Source of the DNA: Tulasnella sp. 424
Taxonomy: Eukaryota > Basidiomycota > Agaricomycetes > Cantharellales > Tulasnellaceae
NCBI GenBank assembly: GCA_019633425.1
Contig: WSUB01000056.1
Span: 124,001-188,000 of the forward strand
Length of the DNA: 64,000 bases
Direction: 5' to 3'
A model generated the notes under the pieces. That model was not told where the DNA came from, searched no databases, and worked only from the letters and a program-made list of their open reading frames with translations. The position numbers and the translations under genes were made by a program. Each line of letters begins with the position of its first letter. The stretch's first letter is position 1. This document shows, in pieces, positions 13,486-26,300 of this stretch.

Positions 13486-16400
13486 TTTCCGTACTGCTCG
13501 ACCACCACGCTCTTTCCATCGCATTTTCCTTTGACATCTTCCCTCTCTTGCCCCCCTAGACTTCAATAACCTCCCGATCATTCCATGTCTTCACACCCAT
13601 AAACCATCCTTTGTTTCTTTCTCCTTTCGCTTTCCTCTTGGGCTTTAGGTTCGACGTTTTCATGACCCGTGACTTCCCTGGTTGTTATTCGAGCATCTTC
13701 TGGTAACTTCTTCCTCTCTCGCTATGGTACAACGATTTTAGATAGGTCAAACGGCAGCTGTTCACCAGTTATTTGGATCGATTTGAATGTATAAATGTAC
13801 GATTATATCCGACTTGTGACCGCCGCCTAAGTCAAGGATTGCAATGAGGCCTCTAGAGATTCACGAGTGGAGCCGTTTCTGAGCATTCATACCCCTCCAG
13901 CATGTTCTATCCCGAGGACTGTTGTCGACGTCGATCTAGATGCTGGCAACCAATACTAGTCCAACCATAAAGGGACCACCAAGAAGGGATTAATGACAGA
14001 AGGTTCTGTACCTGCGAAGCTCTGGGCTTGCTGCCACCTATGTTGGTCATACTACCGACACATTGAACGTCTATCATCGCTAGTACTGAACCTAAGCAAG
14101 CTAGTGGGGCCTGAGCTCGGCAGAGGTCTGAAATGTGCTGGAAAGGGCCTAAACCACGTTGTACCGGGGATTTGGGTGTGAGCTTGAGTTGCTTCGGCGT
14201 TCAAGGTTCTATTCCCAGCTCCTTCTCCTGAGCGTTCAGAAGGCGACCATCGGGTTCTCTGGTCGTCGTCGAGGAGACTGGAAGGCCAGGGAAGGCTCGA
14301 GGCATTTGTTGCTGCGTGGCTGAAGCCAAAGGACAAGGCTCTGGGAACCCTCTCACTTAGGGGCTGTTCGGTGCGGCGCGTTTTGTTCAAGGTGCACCAA
14401 ATTCAACCACTGCTGGGGGAGTGATTTGAATTATCTGCTGAAGCACATAGTTATGACCCGGCGGTCTGCGGGTCTATCTCTCTCACGAGAAGAGTGAGAA
14501 CCGTCACGAGACTGGTCAGTATGACATAAAAAAAAGCAGATGTACGCACGCATATGAAGGTCTTGAAAAAAACGGCAGTGCCGACTGCAGCTCGCCTTGG
14601 AAACGGAGAGCTCGGTGTGTGATCATGCGGTTGACTCGCGGAGACACCTAGGAAGCGCCTCATGTTGAAATAATATCAACCTCACCCTACTGCCAGAGTC
14701 CCCGCAACCCAGCCTCTTGCTGCGCGAGACCTCTGACGAAGGCGAGCCAACCGTCTTTTGAACTATATGATTGCGAACCACCTTAAGGCAGGCAGCGTGA
14801 CTGGCCTTGGACGTGGTGCTGGTGCCAAGCCCTTGACCTGGGTGTACGCCCATGACCTTTTCAGCTCCCGAAGATTGGAGGTGATAAGGCGTCAATTAGG
14901 GACGTGCGCTACTCCAAACGGCACAAAACCGGCAGGGATAATTGAATAGCAGGCATCCTAACTCGTGTTTAACTGGCACATCTCGCACGCTGACCAGTGG
15001 CGACGACCCTGGAAAGCTCCGCTATAATATGACCAGCCACAAGGTTGTTTCGTCTTCGGAGTGACTTGCTTCACATTTGCCTCACTTCCTAGACCGCATT
15101 TTGAGCTCTTGGCTTGCATCTCAGCGCTCACAGCACCTTCACCGCAAGTCTTTCCAAAATTCCTAACGCCAACACAGCAAGGCATAGATCACTGAATAGT
15201 TAGGCACCTCGTCTTGTCGGAATACTCGTGACGTCAAAATGTATATCAATTCGGGCGGCGCTTCGACCGAAACTTGAGCGCTGCACAACAATGGATCGGC
15301 GATCATTGCTTTAACCCACGTTGCCGCTATTATCTCTGCCTACCCTCTAAAAATGATACCATATTTGGCTGTTTCCGCTTCCGTTGATTGCCTTGGATTG
15401 GATAACTTGGGCCGACGGAATACGAAATTGCGTGGTTCCATTGTTGCACTCGCGTCAGGGGGTTGAAGAATGGATACTTTGCTTCCGCTTCTGGGGATGT
15501 CAAATGTCTGTGGCCGGCATTCATTCCGAGATTGCCCCGTCTTCTCATGTCTTGTGTATTAAACCGGGGAGAAAATCCAAGTCACAGCGTTGATACCGAC
15601 TGGCTGGGTTTAGTTTGTCCCGGACAGCAAAGGCCTCCGATCAGCATTCATTGGCCACCAAACGGAGATAGAAATCTCCGCGGGGCTCAAATGTGAAGTT
15701 TCAAGGCCATACAAACTCGCGGTATTTTTGATCGCGTGTCGCGGAGGCCCTGTGATGCCGCAGACGAGACCTCGAGCAGGCTCTTAGTCCAATGTTTTCA
15801 ACAATCTCGGTGCCTCCGAAGATGCACCACATCAAACTTGCTTCTCAGATTGACGTTTAATGCATCTCGTTTTGCCTTGTACCTTACGTATGCCTCTGGC
15901 TATGCCACTAAGGGATCATTTCTGAGGCACAACTCTCCGACTATCGATCCTCCTCGACGTCATTTTATTTGCCTGCTGGATCAGGTTACCCCACTAAAAG
16001 CTAAGGATGGTCGGTAACATCGCCCCTGACCGGTAGTCAAATCGGACCTGGACCACCGAACGGTGAAACACATGCCGACCTTTCCTCCTTTGGTGAATAC
16101 CGTCTGCAGGCTAGTATTAGGCGTCGATTACTCGGGGCTGATCAACGCGCTATCTGATTGATACAATGTCTTTTCCTATTCACCTTCTTCATTAGGTCTA
16201 ATGCCCTTCTTCTGCATCCGCAAGCGTCTGATCGACAATACTCTTCACGCTTGTTTTCGTACATCATACACGCACCTCGTCTGATGAAACCCCATGGGTA
16301 GAAAGCAACTTAGGTACCTCATGGCATATGACCCGTTTTGTGCACGTCTTTCATTATCGCAAGAAGCTCGGCCGCACGACAGTGGACCACCCGTCGGCTG

Positions 16401-16683
16401 TTCTGCTTGTCCCGGTATCTGTTTTGGCACTCCCTCCAGTTCATCATCGTCTTCGTTCGCCTCAAAGTGGCTCAAAGAATATTAACTACTTCGTTCTCCG
16501 ATTCGAACACAGCAATCGGGAAACCAAAGCTTGTCATATTAAGAAGTATAAAGACGGACGGCGAGCCTCCCTTGGCCTGGACACTCAAACCGCGCCAGAC
16601 CAGTATTCCGTTGTCTCTCGACCATTCAAACCACACTCCGTTCGACAGTGCCTCCCACTTCGATTCTCTGCGACCCTGCACAG
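13486..16683. other. no supported gene
   Basis: About 3.2 kb without a gene I can support. The first 350 bp are pyrimidine-rich and fit a 3' UTR of the preceding gene. Open frames at 14052-14390 (minus, 112 codons), 15330-15593 and 16328-16783 are short and mutually overlapping, and they lack family motifs. The last one ends inside the first exon of the next gene and is most likely its 5' UTR. Confidence 0.5.
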
Positions 16684-17529
16684 ATGGCCATGCTACTCGA
16701 TGGAAACGAGGATTCGGGTAAGTTCGAAGCCAAACTTTGGCGATCCCATTCGACCTCGTGGCCCCACGTGCACAACAGACTAACATTCTTCTGCCGCTCG
16801 GGTTTCATCGTTTTATCTTTGAGCAGGCTACCTTAGCGACGCGTCGTCGGCACCGAACTCGGAGAACTTCTTTGTGGAGGACGGAGCGCCTCCGGATATC
16901 GAGCTTACGCAGCTCGAAGACGAGGACTACATGGGTCCTATCCCAGTCATCATCCATCTCGCCCCGCCTGCAATTCGTGGTGGCCCGCCGATCCTCGAAG
17001 TTTGGGGCGCTCGTCCCTTTGGTTACTCAGGAGAGACCGTCATTTGGACTCTGTTTCGAGCGGAGCCGGATTCCGACGACATCCCCGACGACGCAACGTT
17101 CTGGGCACCTCTTGGGATTCAGCAGGACCATGACGCGTATTATCGCGCTTGGATGATTCGCCCGACTGCTGAGACCTTTGATAACCCTCCACCCGCCCCG
17201 ATGGCGCTCGACATCTTCTATGTCAAGGCAGAGAACCAAGTTCGCCCGGTGCCAGGAGCCTTGCTGGTCAAGACCTTTATCTGGCACCCTGAACACCCAG
17301 AACGCTCCTTTGGGATGGACACGCACGCAATCTCGACTTTCTGGCTGCTTGGCTGTGGCAGGGTAAGAAGCCATTGGCTTAATGTTCATTATAACTCGGT
17401 TTTTAACGCCTTCATTCTCAGGTTACCGATAGAAAGGATCTCAAGCGTATTCACATGAAAGTAGACGTTTACTTGAACAGCATCAAAGGAGTCCCTTGTC
17501 GCCACGGGACCTTTGATGACGACGATTAA
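16684..17529 (+). CDS. hypothetical protein, 225 aa
   Basis: Three exons (16684-16717, 16827-17362, 17422-17529) are joined by introns with gtaagt/gagcag and gtaaga/ctcag sites, all in frame, giving 225 aa. No in-frame ATG lies upstream in the first exon's frame. The N-terminus is acidic (IELTQLEDEDYMGP). The middle has alternating hydrophobic strands and many aromatic residues (VIWTLFRAEP, AYYRAWMIRP, TFIWHPEHPERSF), which suggests a compact beta-rich domain. The C-terminus ends in a run of aspartates. There is no signal peptide or membrane segment. I recognise no family; the splice structure and coding character support a real gene. Confidence 0.72.
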
Positions 17530-17910
17530 CCGGTGATGGAACAATAAGTGTCCAGTCGATCCGATCGCTTGGAAGCCTTTAATGTCCTGATACCCACAAC
17601 CTGTGCCTTTCTGCTTCTTTGCTGTGCTGTCGATCTCTTGTACAATATTACATTGCTGTTTCACTCGTTCTCTAAAGGCCGAAGGCCCTCATGGGTGCTG
17701 GGTGGTCGAAGGGCTCAATGAATTACCCGTGTTTAAGGGGTCTCCGGTGTCTTGGACAATGCCCTCAGAGCGCGCAAGGCCCGTCATGTCTCATGCGTGG
17801 GGTAACGTCTATAAGTCTATTAACACAGCACGGTAAACAGCAAATACCCGGAAGAAGCAGCCTAGAAACCCGAAGATACCATGCCAGGCGGGCTTGGTTT
17901 ATGGCCTGCC

Positions 17911-19148
17911 TTACACGTATTGACCGAAGAAGGGTATTAGAGATTGGGCCAGGGTATAACTGAACACAAGTTTTGGTCCAACGACCAGAATCTATCCGCG
18001 AATGCATAGATTAGCAGGTTGCTTATGTACGGAACGAACGTTTGATTCAGCTCACCTTCGGTGTTAAACCCTTGAACAGTGCTGATACACCCTCCGTACG
18101 CAAGAGATCTTTGATAACGGTCGTACCCCGAACGTTGGTCTCGAAGTTGGCATTTTGAATACGGGTCTTGATGGTGTCGAGCGGTGCTGCGACTGTAATG
18201 GACGCAACGGCACCAGCAATAGAGGCAATGAAATTATCGGTCCAAGTCGCTTTTGAGTAGTCCTTGATGCCGAGGACGTAGTCTTTCGTGAACGCAGAGG
18301 CACCGAACAGCTACATAGGACAAAGTCGTCAGTCAAAGGAATCTGATCCGATTTTTCAGAAGGGGCCGACGTACAGCGAAGCTGCCTGGTGCGTTTCGTG
18401 CCATGGTCCATCCCCAACCGCGGTAAAGAGCAAAGTTCTCTTCCATCACGATCCGAACGATACCACGACCTCGGAAGGCCTCAGGATTGACCTGACGCTT
18501 GATTTTCAGGACATCGAGTGGTAATAGCACCTTCAGTAGTCGAAATCCTCGACGTCAGTTATCAGCTCGGCCGAAGAACCAAGCAAAAATCCAACGGACC
18601 ACTTCTCCGATACCGGTCAAACTGTAATGGTGAGGGGGAGGGTCGTCAGAAACGAAGTAGAGAAAAGTCGTATATTTCGAGATTTCGCGCGCACCTTCCT
18701 GCGGATGCTTGCATCATGAGCTTGCCATTCCGCTCGCCGAAGATTGCGCTGAACTTGTCCTTGTAATTCCTGACGATGATGTCGTTAAACCATGGCTGGC
18801 CACCGAATTTGTATATCCGCTGAGCGACTTTGTATCCTGCAGCGTATCCGAGACCGGGGAAGAGGGAGAAGAAGCGTTTGTATAACGGTGCGCTTGCATA
18901 GTCGCGGAAGATGATGGGCGAAAGGGTAGAGAGGGAGACCTAAGGCCGCATAAAATTTCGGTTCAGCGTCGCGTCAATTATAAAATAGGACACAATAAGC
19001 GCACCTTGGCCGATTTATTGCTCATGAGACGTTTCGCAATCGTGTCGACGGGGTGGAATACCAAAAGTTCTGCAATGCCAGACGTTCCCGACCCCAAAAC
19101 ACGGGCGGTTCCGGATTCTTTGTACTTTCCTCCTGCTGGTGGCGACAT
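17911..19148 (-). CDS. GGC1: mitochondrial GTP/GDP carrier (Ggc1/Yhm1-type)
   Basis: Six exons on the minus strand (19148-19005, 18939-18695, 18621-18600, 18530-18375, 18310-18056, 17991-17911) encode 300 aa, the same length as yeast Ggc1. The three mitochondrial carrier repeats are visible through their P-x-D signatures: FHPVDTIAKRL near residue 31, LLPLDVLKIKRQ near 138 and APLDTIKTRIQ near 228. Family-specific words include FSLFPGLGYAAGYKV, YRGWGWTMARNAPGSFALFG and VVGPKLVFSYTLAQSLIPFF. Ggc1 exchanges GTP for GDP across the inner mitochondrial membrane and affects iron homeostasis. Exon 3 is only 22 nt. An in-frame TAA directly precedes the ATG, fixing the start. Confidence 0.95.
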
Positions 19149-20001
19149 ATTAAGCTAGTATTAATGAGACGAGGGGGTAGGAGAGGACGGGAAAGCACAA
19201 GAGGACGATGCGGGAGGCAAGATTTGGGAATGCGGAAGAAATATGGCACGAACCCAGTCTAAAGCAAAATTTTGACAAATGTTTGTTCCATGACACCCTG
19301 ACCGCGTCCTGCTCCAATCATCGCGTGCCATTTCTCCTCGTCGGCCGTTGGTTCCTTCACGTCGTTCGGTCGATGAACGGGGGCCAAAGAGTCGTTGGAA
19401 TTTCAAGTTTTGCAAGAGAATCGGTGAAATCTAACAAGATTGGAATCGAAGCGTGATCTATAGCAAGAGCGACCTCCGCGCTCTCCAACCAATCGCTACG
19501 CGTCTTTCTGCACGCGACATCGGCGACGTTTTTATATCAAACTGAAGACCCAGGTTCCTAAGTGCGGACTGGTTTTCAGCTGCAATCAAGGAAGGGGGAT
19601 CTCTGGTCCATGGATAGCGATCTAGCAGGCAACCTGATAGATCAGGTCTCATCACTCTTTCAAGGTCCATTATCGCATTTTTAATATCATGAGATGATCT
19701 ACAAGATTTAGTTGGAATAGTTGCAACTACCTATGGTACAAGGGTAATGCATGGCCCTGTTGAGAACAGAAGAAGAGATGCGCGGCAGTAGCACCAGCAC
19801 AATAACTCGACGCACTTCCGAATCCCTGCCCCAACGTATTTCGTTCTTTGAGGTAGAAATCGGTAAGCCCACGTATCCACGATCATTCAATTGCGGTTGC
19901 ATTTGGAATAATCCGTCGTTTCGATCCACGTGTCTTGAGTTCGTCGGACAATGGCGCAGAAGCTGGAGAACTTGCGCAACGCAGTATTGGGACGGTAATA
20001 T

Positions 20002-20456
20002 CTAGGGCAAATGCTCTGCCAAAACTTGTGCGACGATGTATTCTCCATCATGAGACACCGAAGCATGCATCTTCAGATGAGGGTTGCCCAGCGTCGGAGA
20101 TTCCAAATTCAAGACGGGCTTCGGGCACGCGTTTTCGCGGATGAAGGCAAGATCCTTCCATGTTAAGCGGATGGATGGGTACAATGCCTTGTATGCCGCT
20201 TCCTTCACTGCCCATCTATGGGGAGTTAAGGCGAGACTTTTTCAGTATCATCGCGCACGTGTGGTTGGTAGGCTTGCCTTTTTCACCTTACACCGAGATA
20301 TCTCAGGCGATGAGCATCGTCTCGAAGCAGGTGATACTCGTCCCGTTCTTTTGGAGTCAGGATTCTTTGAATCATTTTGGTCGAGCCGCGTCTGGCGAGA
20401 ATAGCTTGAAAGCGGGGAACGTGCAGGAGGTCGATTCCGATGCCCAACACACCCAT
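20002..20456 (-). CDS. PPT2: AcpS-type 4'-phosphopantetheinyl transferase
   Basis: Two exons (20456-20287, 20215-20002) encode 127 aa, the usual size of holo-ACP synthase. The N-terminus MGVLGIGIDLLHVPRF carries the Mg-binding aspartate (D9). WAVKEAAYKA (residues 58-67) is the W/F-x-x-K-E-A signature with catalytic-site glutamate E62. The enzyme transfers 4'-phosphopantetheine from CoA to a serine of an acyl carrier protein. In yeast the AcpS-type protein Ppt2 serves mitochondrial ACP, so a mitochondrial role is likely here. No targeting peptide is visible from this start. An in-frame extension to 20525 would add 23 basic and polar residues and could supply one. It runs divergently from the GPC1-type gene. 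Confidence 0.9.
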
Positions 20457-20746
20457 CTGGTGAGGAAGCCCGGAGATAGCTCGACCCGTTCGGTGGCGTG
20501 AATTAGACTGGATAGCTTGCCTCAAGGCAAACGCTTGCGAGTCGACAGGAGATTTTCGGAGGTTGATGTCACCGGGTCTGTAATCGCGCCGCGCGAAAAG
20601 CGAACAAATGTCGACGCTCCCACAACGTCGTCAGTCTCGCATGCAACGTCTTCTGTTACCATCCCGCTATTAACCTCCTTTTTCCTCCTGACGAACAACC
20701 ACAACAAGATCTCTAGACGCCTTTGGCCACGACAACGATACCCAGC
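20457..20746. promoter_or_regulatory. shared divergent promoter, PPTase / GPC1
   Basis: Only 290 bp separate the start codons of two divergent genes, so both promoters must lie here unless they extend into neighbouring coding sequence. The stretch contains a GC-rich palindrome-like cgcgccgcgcg near 20587 and a pyrimidine-rich section (ttaacctcctttttcctcc) before the plus-strand start. No clear TATA box is seen. Confidence 0.5.
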
Positions 20747-22779
20747 ATGTCTTCAGACGACTCAACAGAGGGTACTCAACCTACGCTTTCGCGCTCGCAC
20801 TCGGAGGGGCTCCTCGCGCTACCACCACTGCCACCGCTCAATCTCGGCTTCTTTTCCTCACCATTCGAGAAATTCTTGAAAGACGTGGATGCCTCAGAAT
20901 GGGCGGGCTCATTCACGCTGTTGGGTCAGTACACTCTCGACACGTCGGACGGCTTGCATGCGTCGAAGCTGACGTTTTTGCCTTTGGCTTGGATATTTTG
21001 TTCCCTACCTCGGTCCCTTCTCCCTTTTCGCCACTGCCACCACGCGCTAACCCGCTTTTCATTCAACGTCAACCCCCCACCGCACCCCTCTCCCACTTCG
21101 CATTATGCACCCCAGACACTTTGGAGACGTATTGGGATTCGAGGATGGACCTCCTGGAACGGCGACTAAAGTCTCATGGGGAGAAGCTGAAAGTCCGAGC
21201 CAACGAACAGCTTGCTAAGATCAAGACCCCCACCGGAGAGTTCCAGTACCCGAAAGACATCGAGAATGAAGTCAAGAAATTCAAGGTCAAGGTGTCAGCT
21301 CGAATGGCGTCACTCACCACGGCGTGGCAATCCGCGAAGGTGATACGTACGCGGGAGAAGGTATGTCGTATTGCATCACGTTGCCGTTCAAGTGACGCTC
21401 ACTTTGTAATGCCCAGGTCTCCTTTTTTATCGGCGTGATGTCAATCCTCTACACCTCGCTGCTCATTGGTCTGGGACCAGAGTGGCTTCATGTCCTGTAC
21501 ACTGTGCAAACCCTCTATCTCCTTCCAACACGGTATTACACCTACAAAAAGAAAGCTTGGCACTACTTTTTATTCGACCTGTGCTACTACGTGAACCTCC
21601 TTTGTCTCCTCTTCATCTGGGTCTTCCCTGGTAGCAGTCTACTATGGCATTCTTGTTATCTGTTGACACATGGTGAGTGCTGAATCCCAGCCTCTCTTCC
21701 CCAGCTAATGGTCCTTAAAACTACAGGATCCCTGGCGAGTGCGGTCATAACTTGGAGGAATAGTCTTGTGTTCCACGATATGGACAAAGTGACCTCTCTG
21801 TACATTCACATCTATCCTCCATTGATCTTCACAATGATGCGGTGAGTTAATCAGCCGCGCTTCTTCTCGCCTCTGGCTTAATTTCTTTGCCAGTCACTTC
21901 TATCCCAATGCGGCTGCTCGTTTCCCCGCGGTGACCGCTGTCATGGCTCCATGGAAATCTCTATTCCTCTCTGCCGTTATCTGTAAGTCAACGATGTACA
22001 GACTGTTTATCGTACGCTTTGGCTCATCCTTTCCCTTTCAACAGACTCGATCTGGCAAGGCTTGTACTGGAAGCTCGTGTTGGTCGATCGCAAGGCTAAG
22101 GTCGAATCTGGACAACGCACGACGACGTTTTCATACATGCTCAACGACAAGCGCGGCGTCATTGGTCGCATGTTGCAAAGTGTTCCGGCTCAGTATCGTC
22201 TTCCTGGCTTCATGTTTGGACAGCTCCGTGAGTTACACTGTCGTCTCCACAAAACACATAGACTGACGGTTGAACCACATTAGTATACACTGTCGTGACC
22301 GAACTGCCAGCAGCTTTCCTCCTTTACCACAGTCCAACAGCTAGCGTGATCTTTTTGCTCATAATCTTCGGCGTATCAGTCTGGAATGGAGCGGGATATT
22401 ACATCGAAGTATTTGGCCGAAAGTATGACTCATTTCCAGCGTCTCAGCGGATCGTTCCAACCCTAACAAATCTCTTTAAAACAGGTTCGAACGGGAATTA
22501 GAAGCATTACGAAAGGAACTTGCCGAGAGTCGTTCTTCGGCTGTATCGCATGCGTCGTCACCGGTTGTATCGCCGAACCAGCTCCCAGCAGACCACGACC
22601 ACGGCTTCATGTCATCCGGCGTCTCCGTGTCCTCTGAGATCAGCGGAATGGACGAAGCCAGTAGTGAAGGCATGGGCTCGCCCATCATGATTGGCGGACC
22701 AGGCAAAGAGCTGAATATGAAGGATGGGTTCAAGCTGGACGTGGTTCCGGACTCGGACGAATCAAAGAAGGATCGGTGA
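20747..22779 (+). CDS. GPC1: glycerophosphocholine acyltransferase, Gpc1-type (DUF2838)
   Basis: Eight exons (20747-20924, 21116-21360, 21417-21672, 21727-21841, 21894-21982, 22045-22227, 22284-22422, 22485-22779) join in frame to give 358 aa. Gpc1 acylates glycerophosphocholine with acyl-CoA to lysophosphatidylcholine in the ER, part of phosphatidylcholine remodelling. Residues 60-141 are charged and helical; from about 142 several membrane segments follow. Family words include FDLCYYVNLLC and WRNSLVFHDMDKVTSLYIH. The C-terminal exon is a hydrophilic Ser-rich tail. Yeast Gpc1 is longer (432 aa), mainly at the termini. The last coding bases gatcg/gtgag could also act as a donor, so a further exon is possible. 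The 3' end of this gene is duplicated at 31961. Confidence 0.92.
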
Positions 22780-23339
22780 GCCCTTGTCGCCACCGCTCTT
22801 TGCTTTTTCCCCATTCGATCTCCCTTTTGTGATTCTTTCTCTGTATCTTCCCTCTGCAGTCAAAGCTCCTTGTGATACTAGCCTCTTATTTTCACGCACA
22901 CGACTCCATCTCTCGTCCTATGCCAATTTTCCCCGTTCCGCAATTCCCCTCATCGGTTCTGTGATCCAGCTGTACCTTCACACCTTGTATAATCTTCCCG
23001 ATACGATCCTGTTATTTGACTCACTCTAGACTTTGAAATAACCATTTCGCTGACCGATCTTACTTGTGGAGGTTCACCGCTTTAGCAAACGAGTTACATT
23101 GCGTTGACTTATCGCGCCCTGAAGATATCATGGTCATGTGCTTCTTGTGACATCTTAGACGTGGGTGGAGACATCTCGTCGATATACCTAAAATGGATAA
23201 AAGGTGGCCCTCCTCGATCCCTGGCGCCTCATAAAACACGCGTTTGCGATTGCTCACCTTTACCAATCCTCCCAATTCCCCTCCGTTGTGCGTGAATTTT
23301 ATTCGTCTCTCCCCCCCTTCACTGTAGATTCTCAGAAGG
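22780..23339. other. intergenic: GPC1 3' flank and H1 promoter
   Basis: A pyrimidine-rich 3' flank of the GPC1-type gene occupies the first 250 bp. It is repeated with moderate divergence at about 32119-32345. The remainder up to the helicase start includes a C/T-rich run just before the ATG (attcgtctctccccccc near 23299-23316), a typical fungal promoter feature. No gene is seen. Confidence 0.55.
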
Positions 23340-26300
23340 ATGGATATAATCACTGCTTTGAACCACAACGTACTTTCACGCCCGCTACGGTCTCTTAGAG
23401 ACTTGGAATCTGCTTTTCATGACCTCTCGCGAGCCGTGGATGCGAAGGAACACAGCATGCACGATATCATTACGGAACTACTCAGCCAAGAGCACTACCT
23501 TTTCGAAGCAATCCTCGTTTCTGATGGTGAGTAGGCGTCCACAAACACATCCTATGAGCCCTCACCAAGCGAAAACTCCAGGCTTGGGCGCAATAATCAG
23601 GAGCTTTCTCACAACTCGTTGGACCAAAGCCCAGACCACCTTTCCTCAGCCACATTTTGGCTTTATTACGTCGTTCCGAGCGAGACTTCATCGACTGCAG
23701 GCGCTGGTAGCAATCCCAGCTCATATTACGAGACTCGGCACTACTCTCGAGGCAGTAGCGGCAGCCATCCGCGTCGTACAAACCTCTTTCCAAGACGTCC
23801 GCAAAAAAGCAGTGAAGTCGAACCTAAAGCGTTCTCACATCGCCGAAGAGCTCGATTCGGATGCAGTTTTCAATCGCGTTGACTGTGCATCGCCAACAAC
23901 GAAGGAGGAGGCTCGGGACCTCACCGAAGAACTTTCCAGGCGACTGTGCAACATGATGGAGGTCAGTGGCTCGGCTTCGAGTTCATGTTGAGGATGCACG
24001 GCTTATAGCGACTTTTAGACATATACCGAATTCCTCTTCGAGCGTCGCATTTCTGCGTCGGTTCGAAATGCTGTACTTGATGGTCTCCGGGCGGCCCCCG
24101 AAACTGGGGCATCATCGTCGACCGCCTCCCTAGGACTGGGAGCTACAAGTTCTATGTTTGTCTCGGCTCCACACGATGCCCTCGCATTTCTCAATGACAC
24201 CGTGGAAGAAGGTCAATGGTTGATCGTAATGGCGCAACGGGCTTTAAAGCATCTGAGGCAAATCAGTGCAAAGCACACCGTGTTATATAACGTTGCTGTC
24301 AGGAAACTGGAGTAGGTGTTTCAATCGAATGTCCCTCTCTGTCTCGGTGACATCCATCCTTCACTAGGGAGCTCAAGGAAGGGCTTTTCACTCGATCGAA
24401 TCACGCCCAATTCTTAGACAGCAAGTACCGCATTCCTCTTTACGCAGCGGAACTCATACAGGGCGTCCACCTCATATACCAAATCGATTGCGGAGCACCT
24501 TCCGAATCCTCTCATCAAGTTGCGCAGTGTGAGTACCCTTCCAAGCTAGCCACGATCACGCTGCCTGACGCGTTTTCTAAACAGTTATCCGGGTCTTTGA
24601 CATCAACGAGATTGAAAAAAGCTTCTGGAGATCCGTTGCTGCCCAGCTGCATGGAAGAAGTGCTGAATATTGTAGACGGTGAATTCTGGTATATCCTCCC
24701 AAAACTGACGTTCAACACTGACGCTCATCTTTCCGACATAGTTGCAACGCTCGGTCGATCCCCCGATGCAAGGTAGCTGGAACCAACGTGATTCCTCCCA
24801 TGATCTTTGACCGGGATGGCATCGAAGACGAGGGGATCACCGACTACGAGGGGATCACCGACTACGAAGGGATCACCGACTTTTCAGAAATGCCCGCAGT
24901 TCAACCAAAGAACGAGGAAACATTTTTAGAGATAATTTCAGGCAGAACATTGCGGGATCGACTTGCTAAACAGGTGTTCATTGCCTTAGTTGCATCGCAT
25001 GCTCGCGTACGAAATTTGAGCTTCCAGTCGGCTGCCAGTGATCTCGCTGACCCACTCACACAGTTTAGAAAAATTCGTCCCGTATTCTCCCGAGCTCATC
25101 GAATGTAAGTTCAACATTCTGAATCCACCTTCCCTGCTGAAACCTCGTTCACAGCTGTTGAAAACGACATGGGGGGAACCTTCATGTTCGCGATGTCGTC
25201 AGTCGACCTTACTTACCCACACGATATTTATTCTTACGGCTTGTTGAACACCAGACCGACGGAAAGAGATATTATCGACCATCAATCCTCTTGCCTAGTT
25301 CTTGGTCGGAGCGGGACGGGGTGAGCACCGTGTATCGCAAGCTTGATCGTACCCTTTGCTGATGGGATATGAGCAGCAAGACAACGACGATGATGTTTAA
25401 GATGCTCGCTTACGAGATGTCCACCCGGCGAACAGGTGTTGCCTGTCGGCAGATGTTTGTAACCCAGTCGCCGGCCTTGGCTGAGAAAGTAAAAGCGTAC
25501 TATGAAAAGCTCAAGAAAAGCTCGCTGGATCTCGACTCAGAAAATCGTGATATCAAGTCGCCCGTTGACGAATTCACTCTGGATGACGTTAGAACCCGGG
25601 ATCGCGTCAACACTGCGGCACTCCCGGCACGCTGGAAGGAGCTACGCGATGAAGACTTCCCTCTGTTCCTCAGCTTTGATGAGGTATTGTTTGTCCCGTT
25701 ACTGAACCCTTTAGATACTAACGATTTCTCTTAAGTTGTGCAATCTCTTGGCCGCAGATTCCGGCATGCATTACGAATCGGAGATGCCGAGGTCAGTGCC
25801 GAGAGTTTCCAAATGTGACAAAAACTGAGTTTCCCTGCGCCAGCACTACATCCACTGGTTGGAGAGCCGTAGACGGAACGAAGCAAGGAAGAATTACGTT
25901 TTCACGCTTCATGTCAAAAATATGGCCTAATATACGACGGCCAGGTGTTGGTAAGTGATGGGGAAGAACATGGAGGAATTACAAATAATGCTAATCTTCC
26001 ACAAGACCCACTCCTGTTGTTTAATGAGATCATTGGCGTAATCAAGGGGTCAGAAGTGGCGTTAACCTTCAAGTCCGGCTTTCTTGACCGCACCACATAT
26101 GAAAACCTTAGCACAAGAACCTATCCCGTCTTCGCAGGACAACGCTCTACCGTGTACGACCTGTTCGTTAGCTACTTGAGATTCAAGCCGAAAGGTTCAT
26201 GGGATGCCGCTGATAGGTAAAGTCGTATCTCGCATATCTTTGGCCGTTAATCTCATGAGGATATTGTTGTATTTGAAAAGGAGTTATGCCTTAATTTGTG

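Noticed and set aside
14200..14225. TTC-loop-like word ggttctattcc suggesting a tRNA
   Set aside because: The flanking bases do not form a T-stem and no acceptor or anticodon arm can be drawn.
19161..19415. 84-codon minus-strand frame upstream of the Ggc1-type gene
   Set aside because: A stop lies directly before the carrier ATG, the frame lacks carrier or targeting features, and it is best read as promoter and 5' UTR.
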